Source: Bacteroidales bacterium UBA1215 (lineage in GTDB: Bacteria > Bacteroidota > Bacteroidia > Bacteroidales > WCHB1-69). Taken from it: 15,439 nt of DNA. The DNA is taken from positions 1 to 15,439 of the forward strand of contig DBXJ01000029.1 in NCBI GenBank assembly GCA_002309475.1, given 5' to 3'. How positions within the stretch are numbered: the first letter of the stretch is position 1; each line of letters starts with the position of its first letter. Made by a program: the position numbers and the translations under genes. Of this stretch, positions 7,417 to 15,439 are shown one piece after another. The notes below the pieces were generated by a model, which saw nothing but the letters and a program-made list of their open reading frames with translations, made no database searches and was not told where the DNA came from.

Positions 7417-8043
7417 TTAAATAAACAGGTGAGTAAAATCCTCGTTAATTTTCGCTTGATAGCAATTAAATCCGTATTGTTTTGCCACTTCAATATTGGC
7501 AGCTCCATCGTCAATATAGAAACATTGGTCGGGAATTAAATGAGAATCTGCTATCATCATATCGTATATTTTTCTATCCGGTTTGCAAACACCTAATTGG
7601 TAGGATAGGTAAGTCTTGTCGAAATAATCGGATAGGGTATGACCGTTTACGTCAAAATATTTCTTTAGGCAATATTCAAATATGAATTGATTGATATTGC
7701 TCAACATTAATATTTTATATTTTTTGTGTAATTCCAATATCAAATCTAGTTTCTTTTGCGGCAAACCGGTAAGAAAACTGATATAGGCATTCATCAATTG
7801 AGTGTTGGTGATATTCGGCCCAACCATTTTTTTCAGTTCCGCAAAGAATTCGTCATTAGAAATTTTGCCTTCTTCAAACATCAAAAACAAGCCTTTTTGT
7901 TTGTAGTTGTCAATGAGTTCGCCAATGGTATCACAACCTAATTGTTGGAAGGCTTCTATGCATTTTTGTTTGTCTAAATTGAGTAGAACGCCGCCAAAAT
8001 CAAATATAATTGTAGTGATATGACTATTTAGCATTTGATTCAT
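7417..8043 (-). CDS. HAD superfamily hydrolase (subfamily IA, YihX-like)
   Basis: A 208-residue cytoplasmic phosphatase-type HAD protein. Motif I is FDFGGVL with nucleophile Asp15. The residue two positions later is Gly instead of the usual acid/base Asp, as in E. coli YihX (DLGNV). Motif II is Ser115 in LSNI, motif III Lys154 in GVCKPD, and motif IV Asp178-Asp179 in YIDDG. The helical cap lies between about residues 20 and 100. The substrate cannot be read from sequence; YihX-like enzymes act on small sugar phosphates and some relatives on nucleotides. ATG at 8043 (or an in-frame ATG at 8034) lies inside the last codons of the synthetase/HPRT gene, an overlap of 20 or 11 nt that implies translational coupling. 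Confidence 0.88.
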   Translation of the reverse strand: MNQMLNSHITTIIFDFGGVLLNLDKQKCIEAFQQLGCDTIGELIDNYKQKGLFLMFEEGKISNDEFFAELKKMVGPNITNTQLMNAYISFLTGLPQKKLDLILELHKKYKILMLSNINQFIFEYCLKKYFDVNGHTLSDYFDKTYLSYQLGVCKPDRKIYDMMIADSHLIPDQCFYIDDGAANIEVAKQYGFNCYQAKINEDFTHLFI

Positions 8044-10435
8044 CTAATTGATATATATGTTTCAAATTACGTCCCAATTGGTTGTAATCTAAGCCGTGAC
8101 CGACCACAAATTTGTTTTCAATTTCAAAAGCGATATAGTCAATTGGAATTTTTTCTTTGTAGGCCTTGCGTTTGAAGGTCATGGTGGCAATTCTTATATC
8201 TTTTACATTGAAATCTTTTAAATATTCTGTCAAAGTTTTGATGGTCAAACCGGTGTCAACAATATCTTCTACAATTATTACCCGTCTGCCGGAAATATCT
8301 TTATTGATGCCTAAAGAAATATTGACAGTTTGTGTACTTTTGGTACCTTGATATGAAGAGCATTTCATACTGCAAAGTTCCACAGGAATGGTTAAATAGT
8401 TCATCAAATCGGCTGTAAAAGGAATGCTGCCTTCCAATATATTGAGTAAAATCGGAATATCGTCCTTGTAGTCATTGTCGATTTTTTGAGCTACTTTTTT
8501 GATGGCCGTTTGAATGTCATCTTCGTCAATGTATTTTTTAAATACCTTGTCGTGAAGTTGGATGGTATTGTTTTTGGTTAAATATCTTAAAATTACATTT
8601 CTAACATCAAAACGGAAATCCGGAACATCTTGTTTTACATTGAAACTTACATTTTCTTCCGATTTCTTTTTGTTGTAAATTTCATCAACTGTATCTTGAT
8701 AGAATTTGTAGATGACGGCTCTTTTTAATTTTAATGTAGGTGCCAAAAAGTTGTTTTTGTCAGTCCATTCTTCAGTTACAAGTCGGAAATTCTTAATTTG
8801 TTCGTGAGGACTAAGTGTTTTGTTGTATTTGGCCACTTCTTTTTGGAATAATTCAAAAATAACCGGATGGTTTATTAAATCTACATTGTCTCTATAATCT
8901 ATTTTGTTTTTGCTTGCCCAAGTGTGCAATTGATTGAAATTTGGTGCAATAAGTGCGGAAGCAAATTTTTCATTTTCCCCGATAACCATAATATTTTCAA
9001 TAATCGGAGATTCTTTGAATAGATTCTCCAACAATTGAGGAGCAATATATTTACCGGCACTGAGTTTGAAAATTTCTTTTTTTCTGTCAGTAATTTTCAA
9101 GTATATATCGTCCACAAAGGTACCGATATCACCGGTGTGAAAATATCCTTCTTCGTCAATAACTTCTGCAGTATAGGCAGGGTCTTTGTAGTAACCTTGC
9201 ATCAAACAAGGTCCTTTGGTCAATATTTCACCATCTTCTGCCAATTTCACATCTATTCCCGGCAATATTGGACCGACTGTACCGATTTTGCAAGCATGTT
9301 CTTGTGGATTGTTGACAGCAATTACAGGAGATGTTTCCGATAGTCCATAACCTTCGTAAACACCTATTTTTGCAGCTGAAAACAATTTAACAATTCTCGG
9401 TTGAATGGCGGAACCACCGGAAACAATGATATAATAAGGTTGGCCACCCATTTTTGCCCGCCAATGTCTATAAACTAAACGATCATATATTTTGTTGATA
9501 AATTGAAACCAAACATTTTTATGATAATCATAACGTTGTCCATGTTTTATGGCAGCAAAATAAATCCATTTTTTTATGCCTTTAAAGTCTTTTCCTGCAG
9601 CATAGAATTTGTCGTAAAACATTTCCAATACACGAGGAACACAACAGAATCCTTGGGCTTTTGTAGCGACTAAATCACTGGCAATGGTTCCTAAACTTTC
9701 CGCATAATAAATGCTAATGCCTAAATATTGATAATGATAGTTTAAAGAACGTTCATACACATGACATAAAGGCAAAAAACTCAATACTCGTGTAGTATGA
9801 TCCAAAGGTTGAGCTTTTGAATGTCCTATAAAGTTGAATACCAAATTTTTATGAGTTAGCATAACTCCTTTTGGCGTGCCGGTTGTTCCGGAAGTATAAA
9901 TAAATGTTGCCAAATCGTTTTCAGAGATGGTTTCTTTTATTTTTTCAATTTCCGGCAACAATTCCTTTCTGGCGGCAATGCCAAGATGGAATATTTCCAT
10001 CAATTGTGTGGCTCCATCTATTTTATCTAAGGTATAACAGCCATATTCTAAAGATAAATTAGGTAGAATAGGTGATACCTTTGCATATATTTGTTTGGTG
10101 CCCACTACCACCATTTTTGCATCGCAATGGTTGATAATATATTGATAACTATCTGAATTGAGGGTCGGATATACAGGCACATGGATAATACCTAACATCG
10201 ACATGGCCATATCCATAATATTAAATTCCGGTCGATTATTGGAGATGGTGGCAATTTTATCGCCCTTACGCAGTCCTAATTTATGCAATCCGCATGCGAA
10301 GACCATGGAATATTTTTTGTAGTCTTCAGTGCTGAAATTGACCCATTTACCATTGTATTTTCCGTTGATAATGTCGTCTTTTGGATAATTTTCCAAAAGC
10401 CAATCTAACAAATCAAATATTCTTTTAACTTCCAT
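8024..10435 (-). CDS. Fused long-chain acyl-CoA synthetase and hypoxanthine phosphoribosyltransferase
   Basis: An 803-residue fusion. Residues 1-590 form a complete AMP-forming long-chain acyl-CoA synthetase (fatty acid + ATP + CoA to acyl-CoA + AMP + PPi): P-loop YTSGTTGTPKG (180-190), GYGLSETSP (362-370), Asp436 in YFHTGDIG, hinge region DRKKEIFKLSAGKYI (450-464) and the C-terminal lysine block APTLKLKR (565-572). Residues about 620-798 form a full-length HPRT (hypoxanthine or guanine + PRPP to IMP or GMP): flexible-loop SSYQG (693-697), PRPP-binding loop VIIVEDIVDTGLT (719-731), and the base-binding segment KFVVGHGLDY (775-784). A ~30-residue polar linker joins them. The frame is uninterrupted and has no ATG, GTG or TTG near the HPRT boundary. 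It is the first gene of a four-gene operon, divergent from purB. A soluble cytoplasmic or membrane-associated protein is expected. Confidence 0.93.
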   Translation of the reverse strand: MEVKRIFDLLDWLLENYPKDDIINGKYNGKWVNFSTEDYKKYSMVFACGLHKLGLRKGDKIATISNNRPEFNIMDMAMSMLGIIHVPVYPTLNSDSYQYIINHCDAKMVVVGTKQIYAKVSPILPNLSLEYGCYTLDKIDGATQLMEIFHLGIAARKELLPEIEKIKETISENDLATFIYTSGTTGTPKGVMLTHKNLVFNFIGHSKAQPLDHTTRVLSFLPLCHVYERSLNYHYQYLGISIYYAESLGTIASDLVATKAQGFCCVPRVLEMFYDKFYAAGKDFKGIKKWIYFAAIKHGQRYDYHKNVWFQFINKIYDRLVYRHWRAKMGGQPYYIIVSGGSAIQPRIVKLFSAAKIGVYEGYGLSETSPVIAVNNPQEHACKIGTVGPILPGIDVKLAEDGEILTKGPCLMQGYYKDPAYTAEVIDEEGYFHTGDIGTFVDDIYLKITDRKKEIFKLSAGKYIAPQLLENLFKESPIIENIMVIGENEKFASALIAPNFNQLHTWASKNKIDYRDNVDLINHPVIFELFQKEVAKYNKTLSPHEQIKNFRLVTEEWTDKNNFLAPTLKLKRAVIYKFYQDTVDEIYNKKKSEENVSFNVKQDVPDFRFDVRNVILRYLTKNNTIQLHDKVFKKYIDEDDIQTAIKKVAQKIDNDYKDDIPILLNILEGSIPFTADLMNYLTIPVELCSMKCSSYQGTKSTQTVNISLGINKDISGRRVIIVEDIVDTGLTIKTLTEYLKDFNVKDIRIATMTFKRKAYKEKIPIDYIAFEIENKFVVGHGLDYNQLGRNLKHIYQLDESNAK

Positions 10436-10460
10436 AGTTATTTGATATAAATATAAACTG

Positions 10461-10468
10461 CAAAATTA
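10461..10468 (-). promoter_or_regulatory. -7 promoter element for the synthetase/HPRT operon
   Basis: TAATTTTG on the minus strand fits TAnnTTTG and is followed by CA. It ends 25 nt before the ATG at 10435, giving a predicted leader of about 20 nt. No clear -33 element is seen, and the surrounding sequence is so AT-rich that chance matches occur. Confidence 0.5.
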
Positions 10469-10610
10469 CCTAAAAAAAATCAATAAATGAAACTTTTGTC
10501 CGAATTATTTTGCGTACGTCAATTTATTGGCCGAAAATGCTTTCATATTTTTTATAATTGTATGAAATATTTATATTAAATAATTGTAATTTTGTATTTT
10601 ATATTTTGTT

Positions 10611-10628
10611 ACATAATTTATATTATGT
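10611..10628. repeat. Small inverted repeat in the divergent intergenic region
   Basis: ACATAAT and ATTATGT form a perfect 7-bp dyad around a 4-base centre (TTAT), near the middle of the 300-bp spacer 10436-10735 between the synthetase/HPRT and purB genes. It could be an operator for a dimeric regulator, but in DNA this AT-rich a chance origin is quite possible. The rest of the spacer shows the two divergent promoters and otherwise only AT-rich sequence; I see no riboswitch, small gene or terminator. Confidence 0.25.
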
Positions 10629-10708
10629 TAAGTAATGAAAGTAATTTTCAGTTGAAAGATTTTTTATAATTTGACGAATAAATCACCTACTATTCAACAA
10701 AAAAATGC

Positions 10709-10716
10709 TATCTTTG
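10709..10716 (+). promoter_or_regulatory. -7 promoter element for the purB-lepA-yitT-purE-dnaX run
   Basis: TATCTTTG followed by CA, ending 19 nt before the purB ATG at 10736. The predicted leader is about 15 nt, too short for a purine riboswitch, and none is visible. A convincing -33 element is absent. Confidence 0.68.
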
Positions 10717-10735
10717 CACTTTTAAGATATAGACT

Positions 10736-12094
10736 ATGCAACTAAATACTTTAACAGCAATTTCTCCGTTAGACGGACGCTATTATAAAACTGTCAATCA
10801 GTTGTCAGAATATTTTTCAGAATATGCCTTGATCAAGGCACGTGTAAAGGTGGAAATTGAATATTTTATTGCTTTATGCGAATTACCGCTGCCACAATTG
10901 TCATCTTTTGACAAAGCAATGTTTTCTCAGTTGAGACAAATTGTTGAAAATTTCAGCGAAAACGACGCATTAAGAATCAAAGAAATTGAAAAAACAACCA
11001 ATCACGATGTTAAAGCAGTTGAATATTTCCTAAAAGAACAATTTGACACTTTACAATTAGCTACCTATAAGGAATTTATCCACTTTGGACTCACCTCTCA
11101 GGATATTAACAACACTGCCCTGCCCTATTTGATTCGTGAATTTCATCAAAATATTTATATTCAATCAATTACAAACGTTATAGACCTTTTAAAAGAAAAA
11201 GAACAAGCCTGGCAAGATGTGGCGATGTTGGCACATACACATGGTCAACCGGCATCTCCTACCAATTTAGGCAAGGAAATACACGTTTTTGTAGAAAGGA
11301 TTGAAAATCAATTAAAACAATTGAATGAAATTTCATTTTGTGGCAAATTTGGTGGTGCAGTCGGCAATTTCAACGCACATCATGTTGCCTATCCAAATAT
11401 TGACTGGGTGAAGTTTGGCAATTTGTTTCTAAAAGAAAAATTAGGATTGACACGTTTGCAAACAACTACACAGATAGAGCATTACGATAATATGGCAGCT
11501 TATTTTGATGCCATTAAACGTATCAATACCATCATATTGGATTTAGATAGAGATATCTGGACTTATATTTCCATGGAATATTTCCGTCAGCAGGTAAAAG
11601 CCGGTGAAGTCGGTTCGTCTGCCATGCCTCACAAAGTCAATCCAATTGATTTTGAAAATTCAGAAGGAAATATATGTGTTGCCAATGCATTGCTGGAAGG
11701 TTTGGCAAGAAAATTGCCCGTTTCTCGCATGCAGAGAGACCTCACAGACAGCACCGTTACAAGAAATGTAGGTGTTCCACTCGCCCATTCTATTCTTGCC
11801 TATCATTCATTGCTACGCGGTTTGAATAAACTTTTGCTCAACCAAGAAGCAATTGATGCGGATTTGGAAAAAAATTGGGTGGTGGTGTCAGAAGCCATTC
11901 AAACTATTTTAAGGAGAGAACAATATCCTCAACCTTACGAGGCATTGAAAAATCTCACCAGAGGCAAAACACATATCACTAAGGAAGTTATTCACGAATT
12001 TATAGATACCTTGCAGGTTAGTGATACTGTAAAAGAAGAACTAAAACAAATCACTCCTCATAATTATATCGGTATTTCTTACCATTCAAAATAA
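10736..12094 (+). CDS. purB: Adenylosuccinate lyase
   Basis: PurB cleaves fumarate from SAICAR (to AICAR) in IMP synthesis and from adenylosuccinate (to AMP). The 452 residues match the longer E. coli-type enzyme (456). The N-terminus ISPLDGRY is typical. Conserved regions are present: TSQDINNTA (120-128), THGQPASPT with catalytic His169 (168-176), and the fumarase/aspartase superfamily signature GSSAMPHKVNPIDFEN (293-308), whose mobile loop carries the catalytic serine. It acts as a cytoplasmic tetramer. It heads the + strand gene run; lepA follows after 6 nt. Its divergent neighbour encodes an HPRT domain, so IMP-forming salvage and IMP-to-AMP conversion are transcribed from the same spacer. 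Confidence 0.97.
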   Translation: MQLNTLTAISPLDGRYYKTVNQLSEYFSEYALIKARVKVEIEYFIALCELPLPQLSSFDKAMFSQLRQIVENFSENDALRIKEIEKTTNHDVKAVEYFLKEQFDTLQLATYKEFIHFGLTSQDINNTALPYLIREFHQNIYIQSITNVIDLLKEKEQAWQDVAMLAHTHGQPASPTNLGKEIHVFVERIENQLKQLNEISFCGKFGGAVGNFNAHHVAYPNIDWVKFGNLFLKEKLGLTRLQTTTQIEHYDNMAAYFDAIKRINTIILDLDRDIWTYISMEYFRQQVKAGEVGSSAMPHKVNPIDFENSEGNICVANALLEGLARKLPVSRMQRDLTDSTVTRNVGVPLAHSILAYHSLLRGLNKLLLNQEAIDADLEKNWVVVSEAIQTILRREQYPQPYEALKNLTRGKTHITKEVIHEFIDTLQVSDTVKEELKQITPHNYIGISYHSK

Positions 12095-12100
12095 CCATCG

Positions 12101-13888
12101 ATGGAAAATATAAGAAATTTCTGTATCATTGCTCATATTGACCATGGTAAAAGTACTTTGGCAGACCGATTGCTACAATTTACCGGTTCGGTGAGTGATC
12201 GCGATTTTCAAAATCAGTTGTTGGATGACATGGATTTGGAACGTGAAAAAGGCATCACCATCAAAAGTCATGCTATAGAAATGAATTATTCATTTGAAGG
12301 TAAGACCTATATATTGAATTTGATAGATACTCCGGGGCATGTGGATTTTTCGTATGAGGTTTCTCGCTCCATTGCCGCATGTGAAGGTGCTTTGTTGGTC
12401 GTTGATGCCACACAAGGTATTCAAGCACAGACAATTTCAAATTTATACATGGCCATAGACCATAATTTGGATATTATTCCTGTGTTGAATAAAATGGATA
12501 TGCCCAGTGCCATGCCGGAAGAAGTGAAAGATCAGATAATTGATTTGCTCGGATGTGACAGAGATGAAATATTGTCTATTAGTGCCAAAACCGGTGAAGG
12601 TATTGAAGAGGTATTGAAGGCAATCGTACAACGGATTCATCCTCCCAAAGGGGATGTAAATGCTCCCTTACAAGCATTGATATTTGATTCTGTATTTAAT
12701 TCATTTAGAGGAATATATGCTTACTTTAGAGTTTTCAACGGACAAATTCATACCAACGATTTGGTTAAATTTGTTGCTTCCGGTAAGGAATATCATGCTG
12801 ACGAAATAGGAGTTTTAGGTTTGACACCGCAACCACGCAAAATGCTGCAAGCCGGTGATGTCGGCTATATTATTTCCGGCATCAAAAATGCCAAAGAAGT
12901 TAGCGTTGGCGATACAATTACACATGTTGAAAATCCTTGTGAAGCTGCCATTGAAGGTTTTTCGGAAGTAAAACCGATGTTGTTTGCCGGCATATATCCT
13001 GTGGAAGCTGATGAATATGAAGAATTGCGTTCTTCATTGGAAAAATTGCAGTTGAATGATGCCTCTTTGACTTTTGAACCGGAGTCTTCTGCTGCATTAG
13101 GATTCGGTTTCAGATGTGGATTTTTAGGTTTGTTGCACATGGAAATTGTTCAAGAAAGATTGGACAGGGAATTTAACATGGATGTAATTACCACAGTACC
13201 CAATGTTTCTTACAAAGTATTTACGACCAAACGCGAAGTGATAGATGTGCATAATCCTTCCGGAATGCCACCATTGAATAATATAGACCACATTGAAGAA
13301 CCATATATTTTTGCTCAAATTATTACCAAGTCGGAGTTTATAGGTCCGATTATGAAGTTGTGTTTGGATAAACGAGGCGTTTTAAAATCGCAGGTTTATC
13401 TCACCACCAATAGAACCGAATTGAGTTTTGATATGCCTTTGGGAGAAATTGTATTTGACTTTTATGACAAATTGAAGAGTTGCTCAAAGGGTTATGCTTC
13501 GTTTGATTATCATATCAACGGCTACAAAGAAGCCAAATTGGCGAAATTGGATATTTTGCTCAATGGAGATTCCGTGGATGCCTTATCTACACTAATACAT
13601 GTGGATCACGCCTATGAATTTGGCAGAAGAATGTGCGAAAAGTTGAAAGAATTGATACCAAGACATCAATTTGATATTGCCATTCAAGCGGCCATCGGCT
13701 CAAAGATTATAGCAAGGGAAACAATAAAGGCAGTTAGAAAAGACGTTACCGCTAAATGTTATGGTGGCGATATCACTCGTAAGCGTAAATTGTTAGAAAA
13801 ACAAAAACGCGGCAAAAAACGTATGCGACAAATTGGCAATGTAGAAGTGCCACAATCGGCCTTTTTGGCAGTGTTGAAGATAGATTAA
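12101..13888 (+). CDS. lepA: Elongation factor 4 (LepA) translational GTPase
   Basis: LepA/EF4 is a ribosome-dependent GTPase that affects translation under stress and ribosome assembly. The 595 residues match the family (E. coli 599). G motifs are AHIDHGKST (11-19), REKGITIKS in the switch I region, DTPGH (76-80), NKMD (130-133) and SAKTG (161-165). The LepA-specific C-terminal domain is complete, ending with the basic stretch around [22 protein letters not shown] and then [11 protein letters not shown]. It lies 6 nt after purB and 17 nt before the yitT-like gene. Codon use is typical of this genome as seen here: no CTT leucine codon, with TTG predominating. Confidence 0.98.
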   Translation: MENIRNFCIIAHIDHGKSTLADRLLQFTGSVSDRDFQNQLLDDMDLEREKGITIKSHAIEMNYSFEGKTYILNLIDTPGHVDFSYEVSRSIAACEGALLVVDATQGIQAQTISNLYMAIDHNLDIIPVLNKMDMPSAMPEEVKDQIIDLLGCDRDEILSISAKTGEGIEEVLKAIVQRIHPPKGDVNAPLQALIFDSVFNSFRGIYAYFRVFNGQIHTNDLVKFVASGKEYHADEIGVLGLTPQPRKMLQAGDVGYIISGIKNAKEVSVGDTITHVENPCEAAIEGFSEVKPMLFAGIYPVEADEYEELRSSLEKLQLNDASLTFEPESSAALGFGFRCGFLGLLHMEIVQERLDREFNMDVITTVPNVSYKVFTTKREVIDVHNPSGMPPLNNIDHIEEPYIFAQIITKSEFIGPIMKLCLDKRGVLKSQVYLTTNRTELSFDMPLGEIVFDFYDKLKSCSKGYASFDYHINGYKEAKLAKLDILLNGDSVDALSTLIHVDHAYEFGRRMCEKLKELIPRHQFDIAIQAAIGSKIIARETIKAVRKDVTAKCYGGDITRKRKLLEKQKRGKKRMRQIGNVEVPQSAFLAVLKID

Positions 13889-13905
13889 AAAAAGTAAATT
13901 TTAAA

Positions 13906-14874
13906 ATGACAGAACTTAATAAAATAGAAAATAGGAAATTTTTCACTAAAGAATCGCTCATAGCATATACCTATTTGATAGTTGGTTGTATGTTGTTCGC
14001 TATTGGCGATGTTATGTTTGTAAACCCCTATCTTATGGCTCCGGGAGGTGTATATGGTCTTGCCAACGTTTTCCATGCTTTATGGGGATGGAAAATATCT
14101 TTGGCGGGCGTATGCATGGACATACCTTTACTAATTATCGGCACTATTATATTGGGTCCCCGATTTGGTGTAAAGACTGTTATTTCAGTTGTTTTGATTC
14201 CTGTGTTCACTTATGTTGTTGAAACACTTTGGGGTTATGCACCTGTTATTCATGATGGTGCTTTCTTTGATGTAGAAATGCAATCGTCATTGTTTTTCAT
14301 GGATGGTGATGTTAAGCGGTATTTTATGCCCGACTTCTTTTTAAATACAGTTGTTTCGGGTCTTATATATGGTGTAGCCATCGGTATTATATTCCGTTCG
14401 GGTGCCACTTCGGGAGGTTCTGACATTATTGCCATGGTTGCCCATAAATACACCAAAATCAGTTTGGGAACTTTGGTATTGATAGTAGATAGCATTATCT
14501 CATTGACTACTCTTGTTGCATTTGAAGATATTCGTCTGCCTATCTACTCTATTATACTTATCTTTATTGAAAGCAAGATTATAGACCTTGTTGTAGAAGG
14601 TGTAAAGAGTTATAAAACGGCCTTTATTGTTACAGACCATATTGACGAGGTACGCGATTTTATTATCAAGGACCTTGACAGAAGCGGTACAGTATTTGCC
14701 GGAAGTGGTCTTTATCAAGGTGCCGAACGGAAAATGATTTATGTTACCTTGAGTCGTTCCGATTTAGTGAAATTGAAATCAAACCTTCGTTTTCTTGATC
14801 CGAACGCCTTTGTCAATGTAATAGAAAGTTCAGAAATTATGGGTAATGGTTTTAAAGCTTTACCGCAAGAATAA
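13906..14874 (+). CDS. YitT family membrane protein with C-terminal DUF2179 domain
   Basis: A 322-residue polytopic inner-membrane protein of unknown function. Hydrophobic segments lie at about 22-42, 66-84, 90-110, 144-165, 183-203 and 206-222. The membrane motifs NPYLMAPGGVYGLANV and FRSGATSGGSDIIA are typical of the YitT/DUF161 family. The C-terminal DUF2179 domain (about 230-318) carries GTVFAGSGLYQG and ends with IMGNGF, as in relatives. A loop of about 30 residues separates the two halves. Start ATG is 17 nt after lepA; purE follows after 22 nt. Codon use is distinctly different from its neighbours: 12 of about 32 leucines are CTT, against none in lepA and purE and three in purB. This suggests acquisition from a relative with other codon preferences. 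Confidence 0.9.
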   Translation: MTELNKIENRKFFTKESLIAYTYLIVGCMLFAIGDVMFVNPYLMAPGGVYGLANVFHALWGWKISLAGVCMDIPLLIIGTIILGPRFGVKTVISVVLIPVFTYVVETLWGYAPVIHDGAFFDVEMQSSLFFMDGDVKRYFMPDFFLNTVVSGLIYGVAIGIIFRSGATSGGSDIIAMVAHKYTKISLGTLVLIVDSIISLTTLVAFEDIRLPIYSIILIFIESKIIDLVVEGVKSYKTAFIVTDHIDEVRDFIIKDLDRSGTVFAGSGLYQGAERKMIYVTLSRSDLVKLKSNLRFLDPNAFVNVIESSEIMGNGFKALPQE

Positions 14875-14896
14875 TAAAACAATATATATAAATAAA

Positions 14897-15385
14897 ATGG
14901 CAACAATAAGTATTATTATGGGTAGCACTTCCGATTTTCCGATCATGGAAGATGCCGTAAAATTTTTAAACGAGATAGGCATAGATTGTGATTATTGTGC
15001 ATTGTCAGCACATCGTACACCTGAATTGGTGATGGAATTTGCCAAAAATGCCAAACAGAATGGTACAAAAGTAATTATTGCAGGTGCAGGAGGTGCAGCT
15101 CACTTACCGGGCGTAATTGCTGCATATACGGCCATTCCGGTAATTGGTGTTCCTATCAAATCTTCCAATTCGATTGATGGTTGGGATTCTATTCTCTCTA
15201 TTTTACAAATGCCATCAGGAATACCGGTTGCAACGGTTGCATTGAATAATGCTAAAAATGCCGGCATATTGGCGGCAGAAATGATTGCTACCAGTGATAG
15301 TGATTTGTATAATAAATTGTTAGCATATAAAGAATCTTTAAAAAAGAAAGTAGAAGAAGCAAATAAAAAACTACAAGAAAAATAA
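14897..15385 (+). CDS. purE: N5-carboxyaminoimidazole ribonucleotide mutase, class I PurE
   Basis: PurE converts N5-CAIR to CAIR in IMP synthesis. The 162-residue protein shows the class I features: GSTSDFP (9-15), SAHRTP with catalytic His39 (37-42), GAGGAAHLPG (63-72) and PVIGVP (81-86). It ends in a Lys/Glu-rich helix. I chose ATG at 14897 because translation from there begins MATISIIMGS, the usual PurE N-terminus; an in-frame ATG at 14846 lies inside the yitT-like gene and would add 17 unrelated residues. The enzyme usually works with PurK, which is not in the window. The dnaX start is 1 nt after its stop. Confidence 0.96.
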   Translation: MATISIIMGSTSDFPIMEDAVKFLNEIGIDCDYCALSAHRTPELVMEFAKNAKQNGTKVIIAGAGGAAHLPGVIAAYTAIPVIGVPIKSSNSIDGWDSILSILQMPSGIPVATVALNNAKNAGILAAEMIATSDSDLYNKLLAYKESLKKKVEEANKKLQEK

Positions 15386-15386
15386 A

Positions 15387-15439
15387 ATGGCTGATTTTAT
15401 AGTATCTGCAAGAAAATATCGTCCGCAAACATTTTCTTC
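15387..15439 (+). CDS. dnaX: DNA polymerase III gamma/tau subunit (5' end only)
   Basis: The window ends 17 codons into this frame. The residues read MADFIVSARKYRPQTFS, which matches the conserved start of DnaX, the clamp-loader ATPase (typically xFxVSARKYRPxTFxxxxGQ, just ahead of the Walker A motif). The ATG follows the purE stop after one base, in the same A-rich context (AATAAAATGGC) as the purE start. The rest of the gene lies outside the window, so this is an identification from the N-terminal motif only. Confidence 0.85.
   Translation, partial: MADFIVSARKYRPQTFS

Noticed and set aside
7417..8043. HAD protein as catalytically dead because motif I has Gly instead of the second Asp
   Set aside because: The same substitution occurs in active YihX-type phosphatases, and the other motifs are intact.
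8024..8578. HPRT as a separate gene
   Set aside because: There is no ATG, GTG or TTG near the domain boundary and no stop before it; the only nearby candidate is a weak ATT codon.
10481..10531. Inverted repeat CAATAAAT / ATTTATTG in the divergent spacer
   Set aside because: It is eight AT-rich bases separated by more than 30 nt in very AT-rich DNA; chance is the simpler explanation.
14846..14896. Longer start for purE inside the yitT-like gene
   Set aside because: The 17 extra residues are unlike any PurE N-terminus, and the ATG at 14897 gives the standard MATISIIMGS start.
1..15439. Mobile elements, CRISPR arrays, tandem repeats or a defence system
   Set aside because: I found no transposase, integrase, direct-repeat array or defence-type domain on either strand.

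Overview
The window is AT-rich chromosomal DNA from a member of the Bacteroidota. Four things point there. All five promoters I can place have the phylum's -7 element TAnnTTTG (three are TATCTTTG). Starts are preceded by A-rich sequence rather than Shine-Dalgarno motifs. The protein set is also typical: an S46 dipeptidyl-peptidase, a GldA-type ABC ATPase, and a BatA-like protein with two N-terminal membrane helices. I cannot resolve the order or genus. There is no mobile element, CRISPR array or phage gene; this is mostly housekeeping sequence with a few unusual arrangements.

Layout. (1) 1-3104: the last 15 codons of a possible + strand gene converge, with overlapping stop codons, on a minus-strand pair: a DUF58 protein followed 3 nt later by a secreted S46 peptidase with the DPP11-type specificity arginine. 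(2) 3111-3265: a minus-strand tRNA-Phe(GAA) with its own promoter and a strong terminator. (3) 3418-4643: a + strand pair, a COG0731-type radical SAM protein overlapping by one base a small retropepsin-like aspartic protease. (4) 4646-10468: a tightly packed minus-strand operon, read as acyl-CoA synthetase/HPRT fusion, HAD hydrolase, GldA-like ATPase, BatA-like protein. (5) 10436-10735: an AT-rich divergent intergenic region of 300 bp. (6) 10709-15439: a + strand run purB, lepA, yitT-like, purE and the first 17 codons of dnaX, with gaps of 1 to 22 nt.

The most unusual object is the 803-residue protein at 8024-10435. It joins a complete long-chain acyl-CoA synthetase to a complete hypoxanthine phosphoribosyltransferase in one uninterrupted frame, with no usable internal start for the second domain. 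It lies beside purB and upstream of purE, so purine metabolism recurs across the window: HPRT salvage to IMP, PurB in IMP and AMP synthesis, PurE in IMP synthesis.

Other points worth a look are the yitT-like gene, whose leucine codon use (12 CTT) is unlike the flanking lepA and purE (0 CTT each); the near-leaderless transcript predicted for the DUF58 gene; and a 'wyosine synthetase'-family radical SAM gene next to a tRNA-Phe that carries A37 and so cannot be a wyosine substrate.
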